This document shows positions 51,316-59,937 of a DNA stretch of 64,000 nt, piece by piece; within the stretch, counting starts at the first letter, position 1, and the number at the start of each line of letters is the position of its first letter. Both the position numbers and the translations under genes were made by a program. Below the pieces are notes generated by a model, which ran no database searches, was not told the DNA's origin, and saw nothing but the letters and a program-made list of their open reading frames with translations. The DNA is taken from the NCBI RefSeq assembly GCF_011761355.1, contig NZ_JAASRW010000001.1, forward strand, positions 930,001 through 994,000, in the 5' to 3' direction. Source of the stretch: Paenibacillus lupini. Lineage in GTDB: Bacteria; Bacillota; Bacilli; Paenibacillales; Paenibacillaceae.

Positions 51316-52203
51316 ATGGAACTGCTGCAATTGCAATATTTTATTACGGTAGCCCGAATGGAACATGTGACTGAAGCGGCACGAAGTCTGCATGTGACCC
51401 AATCGTCGCTGAGCAAGACTATTCAGCGGCTGGAGGAAGATCTGGGGAGCCCTTTATTCGATCGTACGGGGAGAAAAATGCGGTTGAATGCGTATGGACA
51501 CAGCTTCCTTCGCCGGGCGGAAAGGGCTTTGTTCGAGCTGGAACAGGGGAGGCAGGAAATTAAGGATCTGACTAGCCTGGAGCATAGTACACTTGAACTC
51601 GCCGTAACCACTGCAAGTACGCTGCCGAATATCCTTCGAGAGTTTCGCAAGAAGATGCCGAATGTTCAATTTCATGTTCAGATGCTTAACACACAGGAGA
51701 TGGTTACACTTCTTCAACGTGGCGAAGTCGATTTCGGTTTATCTTCACCACCGCTGCAGAGCGATGATATAGAGTGTCAGGTCGTATATGTTGATCCGAT
51801 GCTTATCGCTGTACCTATGGGACATAGATTGGCGAACAAGAAGAGTATATCGTTAATAGAGCTAAAAGATGAGTGGTTTGTTGGCGTTAAGAGGGGCTAT
51901 GGAGCCCGTGATTTAGTGGACGCTTTATGTGAGTCGGCTGGCTTTGTTCCTCAATACGTGTATGAGGGAGATGAACCAGCAAGGCTAAGCGCTCTAGTGG
52001 AAGCGGGAATTGGCATAGCCTTCATTCCAAGCTCAGCTAGAAATTCGAAGGGAGATATTCAATATATCTCGGTTGAAGATCATGAGTTGGCTAGAGAAAT
52101 TGCATTGTTATCGCACAAGAACCGATACTTTACACACGCCGCCAAGGAATTCCGCGAAGTCGTTATCGCCTATTTTGAAGAGCTATCTAAAGAGGAAAAT
52201 TAA
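51316..52203 (+). CDS. LysR-family transcriptional regulator
   Basis: 295 residues. The N-terminal winged helix reads LLQLQYFITVARMEHVTEAA and RSLHVTQSSLSKTIQRLEED, then LFDRTGRKMRL. The effector domain (about 90-290) includes VDFGLSSPPLQSDDIECQVV and DEWFVGVKRGYGARDLVDAL. It is divergent from the MFS exporter at 51157 with 158 bp between, so it likely regulates it in response to an exported compound. ATG 51316 follows GACGAGGTGGAG. Confidence 0.92.
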   Translation: MELLQLQYFITVARMEHVTEAARSLHVTQSSLSKTIQRLEEDLGSPLFDRTGRKMRLNAYGHSFLRRAERALFELEQGRQEIKDLTSLEHSTLELAVTTASTLPNILREFRKKMPNVQFHVQMLNTQEMVTLLQRGEVDFGLSSPPLQSDDIECQVVYVDPMLIAVPMGHRLANKKSISLIELKDEWFVGVKRGYGARDLVDALCESAGFVPQYVYEGDEPARLSALVEAGIGIAFIPSSARNSKGDIQYISVEDHELAREIALLSHKNRYFTHAAKEFREVVIAYFEELSKEEN

Positions 52204-52275
52204 AGGAAATACTCTATTTTTGACGAATACTTTTAGTGGTTTATTTTACCATTAAAACAGAAGAGGGTGTTTTCT

Positions 52276-52440
52276 ATGGTACAAGAAATGTTGAATGAGA
52301 GAAGGCGAAGATATAAACGAAGAATGGCGAGAGTGGTAAAAGTAGTGAATAAGGTACAATCAATAATGCTCCTCAAGCAGACTTTTAGCTGTTTAAGGAG
52401 CATTTTATCTTCTACAATCATAGAGGAGGCAATGGGGTAA
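52276..52440 (+). CDS. Small basic ORF, 54 residues, doubtful
   Basis: ATG 52276 has GAGGGTG 6 nt upstream. The product starts MVQEMLNERRRRYKRRMARV and ends TIIEEAMG, with a highly basic N-terminus. A terminator-like hairpin (AATGCTCCT / AGGAGCATTTT, about 52361-52411) lies inside the frame, which argues against or truncates a real gene. No family. The rest of 52204-52512 contains no other candidate. Confidence 0.3.
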   Translation: MVQEMLNERRRRYKRRMARVVKVVNKVQSIMLLKQTFSCLRSILSSTIIEEAMG

Positions 52441-52512
52441 TCAATCGACACGACAAATTGTGAGATGAAATGATACAATATCCATGCTAATAATGAGCGA
52501 GGAATTTAATTA

Positions 52513-52827
52513 ATGAAGAAGCCAGCTATCACATATTTGGTCTCGATACTTCCCACCATCGTAACAATCATGCTTTTAATTAGATTCTTTCCTTACACAG
52601 GACTGGGAAGGATTATCAGTGTTCCATTAACCATATTGTTGAATTTGGTATTTTTACTAGTTTCCCTGATAGTTGTTCAAAGAATACGATCCAAAGTATT
52701 TCAAACCCTTTGTTGGTGTGCAAGCATTCTTATTACCATTGTGAATGCTATTGTAATGCATCCACAAGAATCCTCACCCAGCGTGTTTAATCAACTTATA
52801 GAGAAATTTAATAACATCACAAGCTAA
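52513..52827 (+). CDS. Hypothetical small membrane protein
   Basis: 104 residues with three predicted helices (YLVSILPTIVTIMLLIRFF, IISVPLTILLNLVFLLVSLI and LCWCASILITIVNAIVM) and a short C-terminal tail (SVFNQLIEKFNNITS). ATG 52513 follows GAGGAATTTAATTA. The GNAT gene starts 16 nt after the stop, so they may be cotranscribed. No family assigned. Confidence 0.65.
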   Translation: MKKPAITYLVSILPTIVTIMLLIRFFPYTGLGRIISVPLTILLNLVFLLVSLIVVQRIRSKVFQTLCWCASILITIVNAIVMHPQESSPSVFNQLIEKFNNITS

Positions 52828-52842
52828 AGGCAGGTACATAAC

Positions 52843-53340
52843 ATGAAGCTTAATTTTCAACCCGTGACTACAATGGAACAAATCATCGAAACGGCACAAC
52901 TAGCCTCAAAAATATGGCACGAATATTATATAACTATCATTTCAATCGAGCAGATTGATTACATGGTCGATAAATTCCAAACGGTTTCGGCAATCACGGA
53001 TCAGATTCATAATCAAGGGTATGAGTACTATTTGATGCGTCAGGATAACTCCACTGTCGGATATTTATCTGTTAGAGAAGAAGAAGGGAAGCTCTTCCTA
53101 AGTAAGTTCTATATCGCCCTGGAGTACCGAGGAAATGGTTATGCTAGTGAGGCGATGGCGTTCTTGGAGCAGTTGTGTGTAGACAGAAAACTAAACCACA
53201 TCTGGCTGACGGTCAATCGGCATAACGAATCCAGTATCGCTGTGTATGAGAAGAAAGGTTTCCGGAGCATTAGAGAACAAGTAGCGGACATCGGCAACGG
53301 TTACGTCATGGATGATTTTATTATGGAAAAAGAAATCTAG
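52843..53340 (+). CDS. GNAT-family N-acetyltransferase
   Basis: 165 residues. The acetyl-CoA binding motif is KFYIALEYRGNGYASEAMAF (R-G-x-G-x-A), followed by HIWLTVNRHNESSIAVYEKK with FRSIREQVADIGNGYVMDDF. The N-terminus contains ASKIWHEYYITIISIEQIDY, typical of GNATs acting on small molecules or protein N-termini. ATG 52843 follows AAAGGCAGGTACATAAC. It follows a small membrane protein gene. Confidence 0.88.
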   Translation: MKLNFQPVTTMEQIIETAQLASKIWHEYYITIISIEQIDYMVDKFQTVSAITDQIHNQGYEYYLMRQDNSTVGYLSVREEEGKLFLSKFYIALEYRGNGYASEAMAFLEQLCVDRKLNHIWLTVNRHNESSIAVYEKKGFRSIREQVADIGNGYVMDDFIMEKEI

Positions 53341-53425
53341 AATTTAACGGCGTTAAATAACGCTGAAGCGGCTTTGAAGCTATACGTCATGGCTGACAGC
53401 GTAGGAGATCCTCCAAGGAAGATTG

Positions 53426-53617
53426 ATGGATGGATGCTATGAAGTTGGGGCTACACTCAAGACGAATGGTATGGCCTTTGAAGATTACTTAACGATGTTA
53501 AATAAATGGAGTAAACAGTGGAGCTTCACGGGGCTTCAGGCAGCCACCGATCTTAATGAACCAATAGGCAAAATCTTAGATATGACGTGTAATTTCAGAT
53601 CAGAAATTACCATTTAA
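53426..53617 (+). CDS. Small ORF, 63 residues; possible gene remnant
   Basis: ATG 53426 follows AAGGAAG. It reads MDGCYEVGATLKTNGMAFED, then YLTMLNKWSKQWSFTGLQAA, ending FRSEITI. It could be a real small protein, but the preceding 53341-53422 contains another fragment in a different frame (LKLYVMADSVGDPPRKIDGW), as if a longer gene had decayed. I do not recognise either piece. The rest of 53341-53712 holds nothing else beyond the leader of the DUF4062 gene. Confidence 0.35.
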   Translation: MDGCYEVGATLKTNGMAFEDYLTMLNKWSKQWSFTGLQAATDLNEPIGKILDMTCNFRSEITI

Positions 53618-53712
53618 ATAGCTTCCTTGAGCAGGTTCCTGTTTACATACAAACATACATTCGCTATTCTATTAATAATTAGGTAAATTATTGATAATGT
53701 GGCTGATAGGAT

Positions 53713-54882
53713 GTGAAACTCACCTTGTTTACGAAAGCCAAGATTTTTATAAGCTCGGTTGCTCAAGACTCTCTCAAACAGCTGCGAGAGAGCATGTGGG
53801 ACATCCTGCGTGATCTTGGGCATGAACCGATGCTGTTTGAGCGAAACTTCGGGGCGTGGGATTCCCACACGAATCCGGTTCAGAAGTGCATCGAATGCGT
53901 ACGTGAGTCGGATGCTTTGTTACTCTTTATATCCAACAAGGCAGGCACGTTTTATGAGCGATCTCAGCGTACCGTCACACATATGGAGCTCATTGAAGCC
54001 TGTGCCAAAAGGAAAACCGTTCTCGTATTTGTAGATCGTATGGTGAAGGCAGAATATTTCGCTAAGGCAAAGTGGATTATTGAGGAGTATGTAGAGAGCT
54101 ATAAAGCAGAAACATCCTCTTTTCCTAAGGCCTCAGACATCGTTGCAGTGCTAAGTCGTGCTGATCTATCGCCTAACGTTGATCCTTACGTTTGGTTCTT
54201 CCTCCATGATATTGTTGGCCGGGGCATCTACTTCGAAGATTTGAACCTCGCTGTCGCGCCAGATTGGAAAATGTATTTCAGTGATCTGCTGCGAAGAGGT
54301 CTCCAGCTAATGCCATTCAAGGACGCTATCGAGACAAATGAGCGTCAACTGGATCAATATGATCACTTCTACGATATATTGACCAGCGCTATTCCAAGTC
54401 TCGACATCACTGGGTTTCGCAATCTTAAAGCCTTATTAAAATCCTTCCAGCGCTCGGTGACTGGCGATGTCGTTGAACATGATTATGGTTACGTGAAGGA
54501 GCCTGTTGGTTCTTTTGGTGACTGCTCGGCAGTAACCTTATATGAGCTGCAAGAGGATCGTTTGGTCGTAAGGGGGAAGACGGGTACTGCAATTGGAGAG
54601 GATTATTATTTACTTGATAATAAGGATTCCTTCATTGCCCTTACCTATAGTAATCCGGAGCCTAATGACCAGGTTTTCTTCAAGGAATCAAATTGTACGT
54701 TTTATTATTGCCTCAGACTTCCTAAGCATGTCATGACTTTCCACTTGCCATGTGGCCCGGATTGGAACACAGACAAGTTCATGGCTTCCAAAGACAGTGT
54801 TATACGTGTTATAATTGATAAAAATGCATTGGCGTTCGATTTCGTGCGAATGCTGATAGGAGCGATGCAACATGGCGACTAA
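53713..54882 (+). CDS. DUF4062 (TIR-like) domain protein, candidate defence effector
   Basis: 389 residues. The N-terminal about 100 residues match DUF4062, a TIR-related fold: AKIFISSVAQDSLKQLRESM, ILRDLGHEPMLFERNFGAWD, KCIECVRESDALLLFISNKA and VTHMELIEACAKRKTVLVFV. The remaining about 270 residues are a mixed alpha/beta region with DIVGRGIYFEDLNLAVAPDW and a C-terminal domain rich in beta strands. DUF4062 proteins are frequently N-terminal sensor or effector domains of antiphage NLR-like proteins; here no NTPase is fused. The start GTG 53713 or TTG 53725 remains open; both have weak SDs. The end overlaps the next gene by 11 nt. Confidence 0.72.
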   Translation: MKLTLFTKAKIFISSVAQDSLKQLRESMWDILRDLGHEPMLFERNFGAWDSHTNPVQKCIECVRESDALLLFISNKAGTFYERSQRTVTHMELIEACAKRKTVLVFVDRMVKAEYFAKAKWIIEEYVESYKAETSSFPKASDIVAVLSRADLSPNVDPYVWFFLHDIVGRGIYFEDLNLAVAPDWKMYFSDLLRRGLQLMPFKDAIETNERQLDQYDHFYDILTSAIPSLDITGFRNLKALLKSFQRSVTGDVVEHDYGYVKEPVGSFGDCSAVTLYELQEDRLVVRGKTGTAIGEDYYLLDNKDSFIALTYSNPEPNDQVFFKESNCTFYYCLRLPKHVMTFHLPCGPDWNTDKFMASKDSVIRVIIDKNALAFDFVRMLIGAMQHGD

Positions 54883-55060
54883 GGTATATGTATCGTTGAA
54901 CGGAGTTGTTACGGAAGCAGTAGGCACGCAGCCTAAGGATGCGTTGTTGTTTGCACCTTCCAAGAAGAGCGCGGCCCAAGTTATTGTTGAGCAGCGGGCG
55001 AATCGACGGAGAAACAGTCAGTTCATTAGAGAACGTCTGGAAGAGGCGTTCAAAAGATAA
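54872..55060 (+). CDS. Small basic protein coupled to DUF4062 gene
   Basis: 62 residues starting MATKVYVSLNGVVTEAVGTQ, with KDALLFAPSKKSAAQVIVEQ, then a basic C-terminus RANRRRNSQFIRERLEEAFK. ATG 54872 lies inside the end of the DUF4062 gene (11-nt overlap) with AGGAGCG upstream, so translation is coupled. No family is recognised. A partner, regulator or antidote of the DUF4062 protein is possible, but only the operon link supports it. Confidence 0.6.
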   Translation: MATKVYVSLNGVVTEAVGTQPKDALLFAPSKKSAAQVIVEQRANRRRNSQFIRERLEEAFKR

Positions 55061-55077
55061 ATAGAGCTCAATCATGA

Positions 55078-55110
55078 AACAAGCACATACATATGATGTG
55101 CTTGTTTTTA
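55078..55110 (+). terminator. Terminator after the DUF4062 unit
   Basis: AACAAGCACAT / ATGTGCTTGTT with a T-run closes the two-gene unit. Confidence 0.82.
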
Positions 55111-55278
55111 TTTTGCCTGCTTTTTGTCTCGTAGGGGAGCGGGATTGGTCAGATTTCCATGTTTCTATTCAACATTTTACATAGAGAAAATGTAGCGTTT
55201 ATCTAAATCCTTAAGTCCTTTTATATACTGAAATTGCTTCATACTAGCGAATCAAAAAGGACTAGGGTGATAGATAGA

Positions 55279-55818
55279 ATGTTAAAGAAACGTGATCTGC
55301 AAGAATGCCAATCACTGTATAACTTAATGGTTGATCCTGCCGTTTTTCCTTACGTTCGTAATAAGTCTCAATCCTATGAAGAGTATTTGTTTACAACCAA
55401 ACAGCTGATCGTGGAAGAAGAACAGAAGACCTGTATTACCAGAACGATTCTTAATGATGTCGGACATCCCATCGGTACGATTGATTTATATAATATTGTG
55501 AATAAGACAGGATTTCTGGCCACATGGATTGGCATTCCGTATTTTGGACAAGGGTATAACCAACGAGCAAAGGAAGCCTTCTTTACTGAACTATTTCTGG
55601 AACATCCGATCGACACCATATATATGAAAGTCCGGATACAGAATATCCGATCAAAGAAGGCGGTAGAAAAATTACCGTATGCCAAATTAGCAAATGAGAT
55701 TAATCAGCAAATTTACCAATCCGTAAATAAGGAACAACAGAAATATGATCTGTATCAAGTAGATCGTTCAGACTTTCTAGCATGCTGTAGTGTCATGCAG
55801 TATGAGGTTGCTACGTAG
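55279..55818 (+). CDS. GNAT-family N-acetyltransferase (RimJ/RimL-like)
   Basis: 179 residues. The N-terminus MLKKRDLQECQSLYNLMVDP fits RimJ-type enzymes acting on N-termini or small molecules; the acetyl-CoA loop is YFGQGYNQRAKEAFFTELFL. The Q-x-x-G-x-G/A motif is present as GQGYNQRA. ATG 55279 follows AGGGTGATAGATAGA; an in-frame TTG at 55234 has no SD. The C-terminus is longer than average and Gln/Tyr-rich. A terminator follows. Confidence 0.78.
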   Translation: MLKKRDLQECQSLYNLMVDPAVFPYVRNKSQSYEEYLFTTKQLIVEEEQKTCITRTILNDVGHPIGTIDLYNIVNKTGFLATWIGIPYFGQGYNQRAKEAFFTELFLEHPIDTIYMKVRIQNIRSKKAVEKLPYAKLANEINQQIYQSVNKEQQKYDLYQVDRSDFLACCSVMQYEVAT

Positions 55819-55836
55819 TATTATCGTTAAGTAGAA

Positions 55837-55870
55837 AGGGACACAACGCCATGTTGTGTCCCTATTTTTT
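55837..55870. terminator. Terminator between GNAT and monooxygenase
   Basis: AGGGACACAAC-GCCAT-GTTGTGTCCCT then ATTTTTT. It is mainly active on the plus strand; an A-run is absent on the other side. Confidence 0.82.
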
Positions 55871-55879
55871 AATACCGTT

Positions 55880-57397
55880 TCACCGTGCCGAAGTAAGTGT
55901 CTTGATTACGTTGTCGAAGGCAACATGCCAGTCATTTGTAATAATGCTGCCAATATAACCATCTGGCCGAACCAACACTAATGTGTCGCTAGTGATACCA
56001 TAGGTTTTGTTTAGATTTCCTGTTGTATCATTTAGAACATGTTGTTCAACACCGCTCCCAGTACCTACGGCGTAACGAAGCAGTTTAGCTCCATCCGAAG
56101 GCCATTTAAGCTCAGGCAGTATTTTGGCAGCAGTGGGGCCGAAGGCCAGAAGGGTGAAATGAGTGCCTTGGAATGCTTCGAACAGACGACGCTCTCCACT
56201 TGGTCCGATAATTGGTGCGTCTTGTGCGCGATCGCCTACTCGCAATGTCTTTGTCGTTGGTGCATTGGCAGGAGCAAGTGGTCCGCCATGATAGGAGAGG
56301 CTCAGCTGTCTCTCTTCATCACCACGTTTCATGCCGGAGATCCGATTGTTATCTAGGCTGGAGTATAGTTCGCTGGACTTGCGGAGAACGCGGGCCGCAA
56401 TCGGAAGCCGTTCGGCTTCATAGCTGTCAAGAAGACTGTCCGGTGCGCCAGCAATGACTTGAGCGATTTTCCAGCCAAGATTATAGGCATCCTGCACACC
56501 TGTATTGAGCCCTTGACCACCAGCAGGTGTGTGGACATGGGCAGCATCACCAGCCAGAAATATGCGACCTGCCCGATATCTCTCAGTGAGGCGGACGTTG
56601 GGACGGAACACTGAGATCCAAGTGATATTGCTAAGACTTAATTCGGTTAAAATATGGAACTGGGCAGCCAAAGCAGCCTCGTCTAGATCAGGCGTCTCAT
56701 CAGGAGTCAGCCGAATCATAATTTGGAATTGATTAGAGTGCGGCAGTGGACATGCTCCAACGGTCTTGCCTTGCCTGCGAGGCCATATATGCCACCGTTG
56801 TCTTGAGAGTCCGTCTATCGAAGCATCGATGAGAAGAGTACGGTCAGAGTCATTGGTTTCTCCGATGAATGGTATACCCGCAGCCTTGCGAACGGTACTT
56901 GCCCCGCCGTCTGCTCCAACTAGATATTTGCAGCGGACCTTTTCGCCAGAAGAGAGCAGCGCTGTTACTTCATCTGCATCTTGTTCGAAATCCTCAATAC
57001 CATTGCCAAACTCAACACTTAATCCGAGTCTCCCCAGCAGACGATGCAAGATCGCATCCGTACGGTGCTGGGCTAGCAATAAAAGGTTTGGATAAGGAGT
57101 ATGAGGCATTACTTTGTACTTCTTAAACATCCGAAACGGCATGGTGAATGGTCCAAAATGGACGCCTAAGAGGGGATATACACCGCCTTCCGTAACAGCC
57201 TCGTCAAGTATGCCAAGATCTTCAAATACCTCCAAGGTGCGCGGCTGTACGCCTTTGGCACGGGAACCACTGAAGGCGTGAGGTGCTTTGTCTACCACCC
57301 TAACGCGAAGACCTCGCCGCAGCAGGTCCGCTGAAAGTGTTGAGCCCGTTGGACCGGCTCCTGCGATGAGTACGTCGATATCGTCTTTTTCAGTCAT
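55880..57397 (-). CDS. FAD-dependent monooxygenase (PheA/TfdB type)
   Basis: 505 residues. The dinucleotide-binding motif is VLIAGAGPTGSTLSADLLRR (Gly13-x-Gly15-x-x-Gly18). The DG motif reads YLVGADGGASTVRKAAGIPF and the flavin-binding GD motif IFLAGDAAHVHTPAGGQGLN. The C-terminal thioredoxin-like domain ends HVAFDNVIKTL. This layout fits group A aromatic hydroxylases, which add one oxygen to phenolic or polyketide substrates, or inactivate drugs such as rifampicin or tetracycline. Which one applies cannot be told. ATG 57397 follows AGGAGGCCGAATAGC. No regulator is adjacent; the upstream gap has a GTTTC-TTG-GAAAC palindrome near 57498. Confidence 0.9.
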   Translation of the reverse strand: MTEKDDIDVLIAGAGPTGSTLSADLLRRGLRVRVVDKAPHAFSGSRAKGVQPRTLEVFEDLGILDEAVTEGGVYPLLGVHFGPFTMPFRMFKKYKVMPHTPYPNLLLLAQHRTDAILHRLLGRLGLSVEFGNGIEDFEQDADEVTALLSSGEKVRCKYLVGADGGASTVRKAAGIPFIGETNDSDRTLLIDASIDGLSRQRWHIWPRRQGKTVGACPLPHSNQFQIMIRLTPDETPDLDEAALAAQFHILTELSLSNITWISVFRPNVRLTERYRAGRIFLAGDAAHVHTPAGGQGLNTGVQDAYNLGWKIAQVIAGAPDSLLDSYEAERLPIAARVLRKSSELYSSLDNNRISGMKRGDEERQLSLSYHGGPLAPANAPTTKTLRVGDRAQDAPIIGPSGERRLFEAFQGTHFTLLAFGPTAAKILPELKWPSDGAKLLRYAVGTGSGVEQHVLNDTTGNLNKTYGITSDTLVLVRPDGYIGSIITNDWHVAFDNVIKTLTSAR

Positions 57398-57577
57398 GCT
57401 ATTCGGCCTCCTATAACTATCGATTATTGTTTCAAATGATTTTATTTAGTTTCTATAGATACATTATCGGTACAATGATCTCCTATGTCAATATTGTTTC
57501 TTGGAAACTTTATTGTTGTATTTGATTTTAGGTGGAGGGAGTGGGTGTAATCGTATAGTGGGTAAGTAAATCCAAAA

Positions 57578-57612
57578 CAAAAACACTGCGCAAAATGGCG
57601 CAGTGTTTTTGT
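57578..57612. terminator. Bidirectional terminator
   Basis: AAAACACTGCGC / GCGCAGTGTTTT with A- and T-runs. It sits between the YbjQ remnant and the upstream region of the monooxygenase. Confidence 0.88.
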
Positions 57613-57621
57613 TCTGATGTC

Positions 57622-57769
57622 TTAACTTATAAAGTCTTTCACCCGTTGTAGGAGTAAACCTAAACCAGCTACAATATTTCCTCCAAACTTCGCACGACTA
57701 CACCAAATGAAGACCAAGCACTTTTTCGATTTCATAACCATGAATTTTTTCAGTTGTAACGATTATCAT
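57622..57769 (-). pseudogene. Decayed YbjQ-family (heavy-metal-binding domain) gene
   Basis: ATG 57769-57767 has GGAG upstream on the minus strand and reads MIIVTTEKIHGYEIEKVLGL, the standard YbjQ start. Stops and a frameshift follow; the next frame reads AKFGGNIVAGLGLLLQRVKD before TAA at 57622. Both pieces fit the short YbjQ pattern (VT.T..I.GYE...VLG, then RAK..G.DI.AGL), but about 60 residues and the reading frame are lost. A good terminator still follows. The family has no firm function. The rest of 57398-57814 is promoter DNA. Confidence 0.75.
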
Positions 57770-57814
57770 TTTACATGACTCCTCGTTTTCATTTTTAGTT
57801 AACTACACCTCGCA

Positions 57815-58606
57815 TCAGACGTCAGATGGTCTACTCCTCATGGAACCTGTGGCAATAACGAGTGCTATAGCGATAGCCACCGCTGTGACGATCGCAGTCA
57901 GCCAGACGGAGAGCGAGCTATTGTTTATATGTTGTGCTGTATCCAGACTTCCGGCAGCAAGGGTAGGGAGACGGCCGGGGTTCCATACCTGCTTGAATGG
58001 AAGGGTACTTGAAACAATTGAAAGTAAAGCCGCGGTTGCAAGTGCGCTGAAGGCGGCAGCGGCTGCGCTGCGAATAAGTGAACTAAACATTAATGCAAGC
58101 GTACCAACGAACCCGAGCCATAGAGCAAATAACATTGCGCTTAGAAGAACCTCTAACCATCGGACAGAATCAAAGAGAGCAATTGTGTAATACCAAGCAG
58201 CACTGTAGCCGAATAAGAAAGAGACCATGGAAAGGGAGAGGATCGCCGCCCACTTCGCTGTGACGAAGGATACGAAGGAAACAGGCTTCACTAGAATCAT
58301 TGCGGCAGTGCCCGAAGACCTCTCGAGCGACAAGGCACTCATATTGGATAGAGCGATTAACAGTAAGCCAATTACGCCAAACTGCTGAAGCGAGCTTGCC
58401 AATACTTCGAAGGGCTTCGGCGTTGGGAGCGAAATAATGGCACCTTCGGGCATATTGCCTGCGCTGGACAGAATGTCTGGCATGAAGTAAGTTGCGATCG
58501 GTTGAGAAGCGCCCAGCACGATGAAGCTGATGGGCAGCCACACGATTTTGTAGCTCCGAATCATCTCCAGCCACTCCTTACGGAATAAGATGAGCCATTT
58601 CGTCAT
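57815..58606 (-). CDS. yxlG: ABC-2 type permease, YxlG-like
   Basis: 263 residues with six predicted helices. It starts MTKWLILFRKEWLEMIRSYK, typical of ABC-2 permeases, with a large N-terminal extracytoplasmic loop (ISLPTPKPFEVLASSLQQFG) and the helix LLLIALSNMSALSLERSSGT. In the B. subtilis sigY operon the permease YxlG lies after YxlF, as here. It overlaps the ATPase gene by 4 nt (ATGA). The exported compound is unknown. Confidence 0.85.
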   Translation of the reverse strand: MTKWLILFRKEWLEMIRSYKIVWLPISFIVLGASQPIATYFMPDILSSAGNMPEGAIISLPTPKPFEVLASSLQQFGVIGLLLIALSNMSALSLERSSGTAAMILVKPVSFVSFVTAKWAAILSLSMVSFLFGYSAAWYYTIALFDSVRWLEVLLSAMLFALWLGFVGTLALMFSSLIRSAAAAAFSALATAALLSIVSSTLPFKQVWNPGRLPTLAAGSLDTAQHINNSSLSVWLTAIVTAVAIAIALVIATGSMRSRPSDV

Positions 58607-59529
58607 GGGGCAGTCACCACCTTCAGGAACAAATCCTCCAGTGTGGAATGTCCAATCTCGAGTTTAGATAGGCTAACTTCAGATTTCGTAAGCTCCTTCA
58701 GAACAGCTCGGCGTGCTGTCTCAAGGTCTTGAGCGATGAGCCTGACACTTCCTCGTGTCTCTGATGTGGCCAGAATGCCGTTCGGAAGCTTGTTAATCCA
58801 TCCGGCTAACCATTGCCGTGAATGGTCATCTTCTTCAATTTCCAAAGACAACACCGGCTCACGATTCTCCTCGCGAAGAGTGGCTAGTGAGCCTGCAAGC
58901 GAGAGCTGGCCTCTACGCATAATAAGAATGTCATCACATAACTCTTCTGCATCGTGGAGCACATGCGTTGAGAACAATACCGTCGTTTCATTCTTTAGTT
59001 CGCCAATCATCGCCATCACCTCGCGGCGGCCGATTGGATCAAGTGCGGACACGGGCTCGTCTAAAACAAGCAGCCTCGGCCGGTGGATGAGAGCTTGCGC
59101 AAGTCCAAGCCGCTGCTTCATGCCGCCTGAGTAACCACCTATCTTTCGCTTGCCAGCGCTGGCAATTCCGACACGTTCCAGCAGCTCATTACTTCGGGAA
59201 GCCGCTTCCTTAGCGGAGAGTCCACACAGTCGTCCAGCGTACACAAGAAATTCGCGACCAGTCATCCACCCATAGAAAGCAGGTGTCTGGGGCAAATAAC
59301 CGATCCATTCTCGACGGTCTTGGCCTTGCTTCATCCCTGAGAATTGAATTGTTCCAGAGGTGGGCTGCAACAGGCCAGTCAGCATACGGATTGTTGTTGT
59401 CTTGCCTGCACCGTTAGGACCAAGCAGTGCAACACAACGGCCTTCTCCAATCTCGAATCCAATATTATCGACAGCCAGTTCTTCGTCAAACCGTTTCGTC
59501 AATTGCTCCACTGAGAGTAATACCGACAT
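58603..59529 (-). CDS. yxlF: ABC transporter ATP-binding protein, YxlF-like
   Basis: 308 residues. Walker A is LLGPNGAGKTTTIRML, the Q-loop lies in YLPQTPAFYGWM, the signature is GGYSGGMKQRLGLAQAL, Walker B is RLLVLDEPVSALD and the switch His is FSTHVLHDAEEL. The C-terminal about 90 residues form the regulatory extension of DrrA-like ATPases. Its ATG shares one base with the stop of the preceding yxlE-like gene (TAATG). It pairs with the YxlG-like permease. Confidence 0.92.
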   Translation of the reverse strand: MSVLLSVEQLTKRFDEELAVDNIGFEIGEGRCVALLGPNGAGKTTTIRMLTGLLQPTSGTIQFSGMKQGQDRREWIGYLPQTPAFYGWMTGREFLVYAGRLCGLSAKEAASRSNELLERVGIASAGKRKIGGYSGGMKQRLGLAQALIHRPRLLVLDEPVSALDPIGRREVMAMIGELKNETTVLFSTHVLHDAEELCDDILIMRRGQLSLAGSLATLREENREPVLSLEIEEDDHSRQWLAGWINKLPNGILATSETRGSVRLIAQDLETARRAVLKELTKSEVSLSKLEIGHSTLEDLFLKVVTAP

Positions 59530-59732
59530 TAAACCGACCTCCTGCCGAACAAGAAGAAGGCGATCGAGCCAAGTAAATTACCAAACAGAATGATAATGAC
59601 CCAAAGCCATTTTGGCCCACGAGTTCGCTCTGCCTTGAATAGCACGATAAGTGCAATTACAATTAGCAATAATTGAATAAGGAAGAGTGGGGCGATTAAG
59701 GAAATCACCTTTGTGTTTGATAGTACATCCAT
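59529..59732 (-). CDS. yxlE: YxlE-like small membrane protein (PLDc_N domain)
   Basis: 67 residues with two helices (VISLIAPLFLIQLLLIVIAL and WLWVIIILFGNLLGSIAFFL) and the end FFLFGRRSV. The W-x-W..I.....G...YF..G motif is that of the N-terminal domain of cardiolipin synthases, called PLDc_N, in small stand-alone form. YxlD and YxlE of B. subtilis act as negative regulators of SigY. The position between yxlD- and yxlF-like genes fits. Confidence 0.83.
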   Translation of the reverse strand: MDVLSNTKVISLIAPLFLIQLLLIVIALIVLFKAERTRGPKWLWVIIILFGNLLGSIAFFLFGRRSV

Positions 59733-59748
59733 TAAGGGAATGACCTCC

Positions 59749-59937
59749 TCATTTGCATTTCTTAATACGAACGATGAACCAATAGAAAATAAGCGGCATC
59801 GGGAATTGAATGAGACCCCAGATCGCCCAGAGCCACGGATAGCGGCTGCGGTGACGTGAATCTGTATAAAGCCAAGTGGATTGACACAACAGCAGAAGAG
59901 CGGCTGCCGCTAAAGTCACAATTTTTATGTCGTCCAT
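59749..59937 (-). CDS. yxlD: YxlD-like small membrane protein
   Basis: 62 residues with two helices: VTLAAAALLLLCQSTWLYTD and WLWAIWGLIQFPMPLIFYWF, ending IVRIKKCK. The layout corresponds to YxlD, one of the two membrane proteins that hold SigY inactive in B. subtilis. ATG 59937-59935 has GGAGG 10 nt upstream and overlaps the end of the yxlC-like gene by 13 nt. Confidence 0.78.
   Translation of the reverse strand: MDDIKIVTLAAAALLLLCQSTWLYTDSRHRSRYPWLWAIWGLIQFPMPLIFYWFIVRIKKCK

Noticed and set aside
55234..55278. Upstream TTG start extending the 55279 acetyltransferase by 15 residues
   Set aside because: There is no ribosome site before it, whereas AGGGTG precedes ATG 55279.
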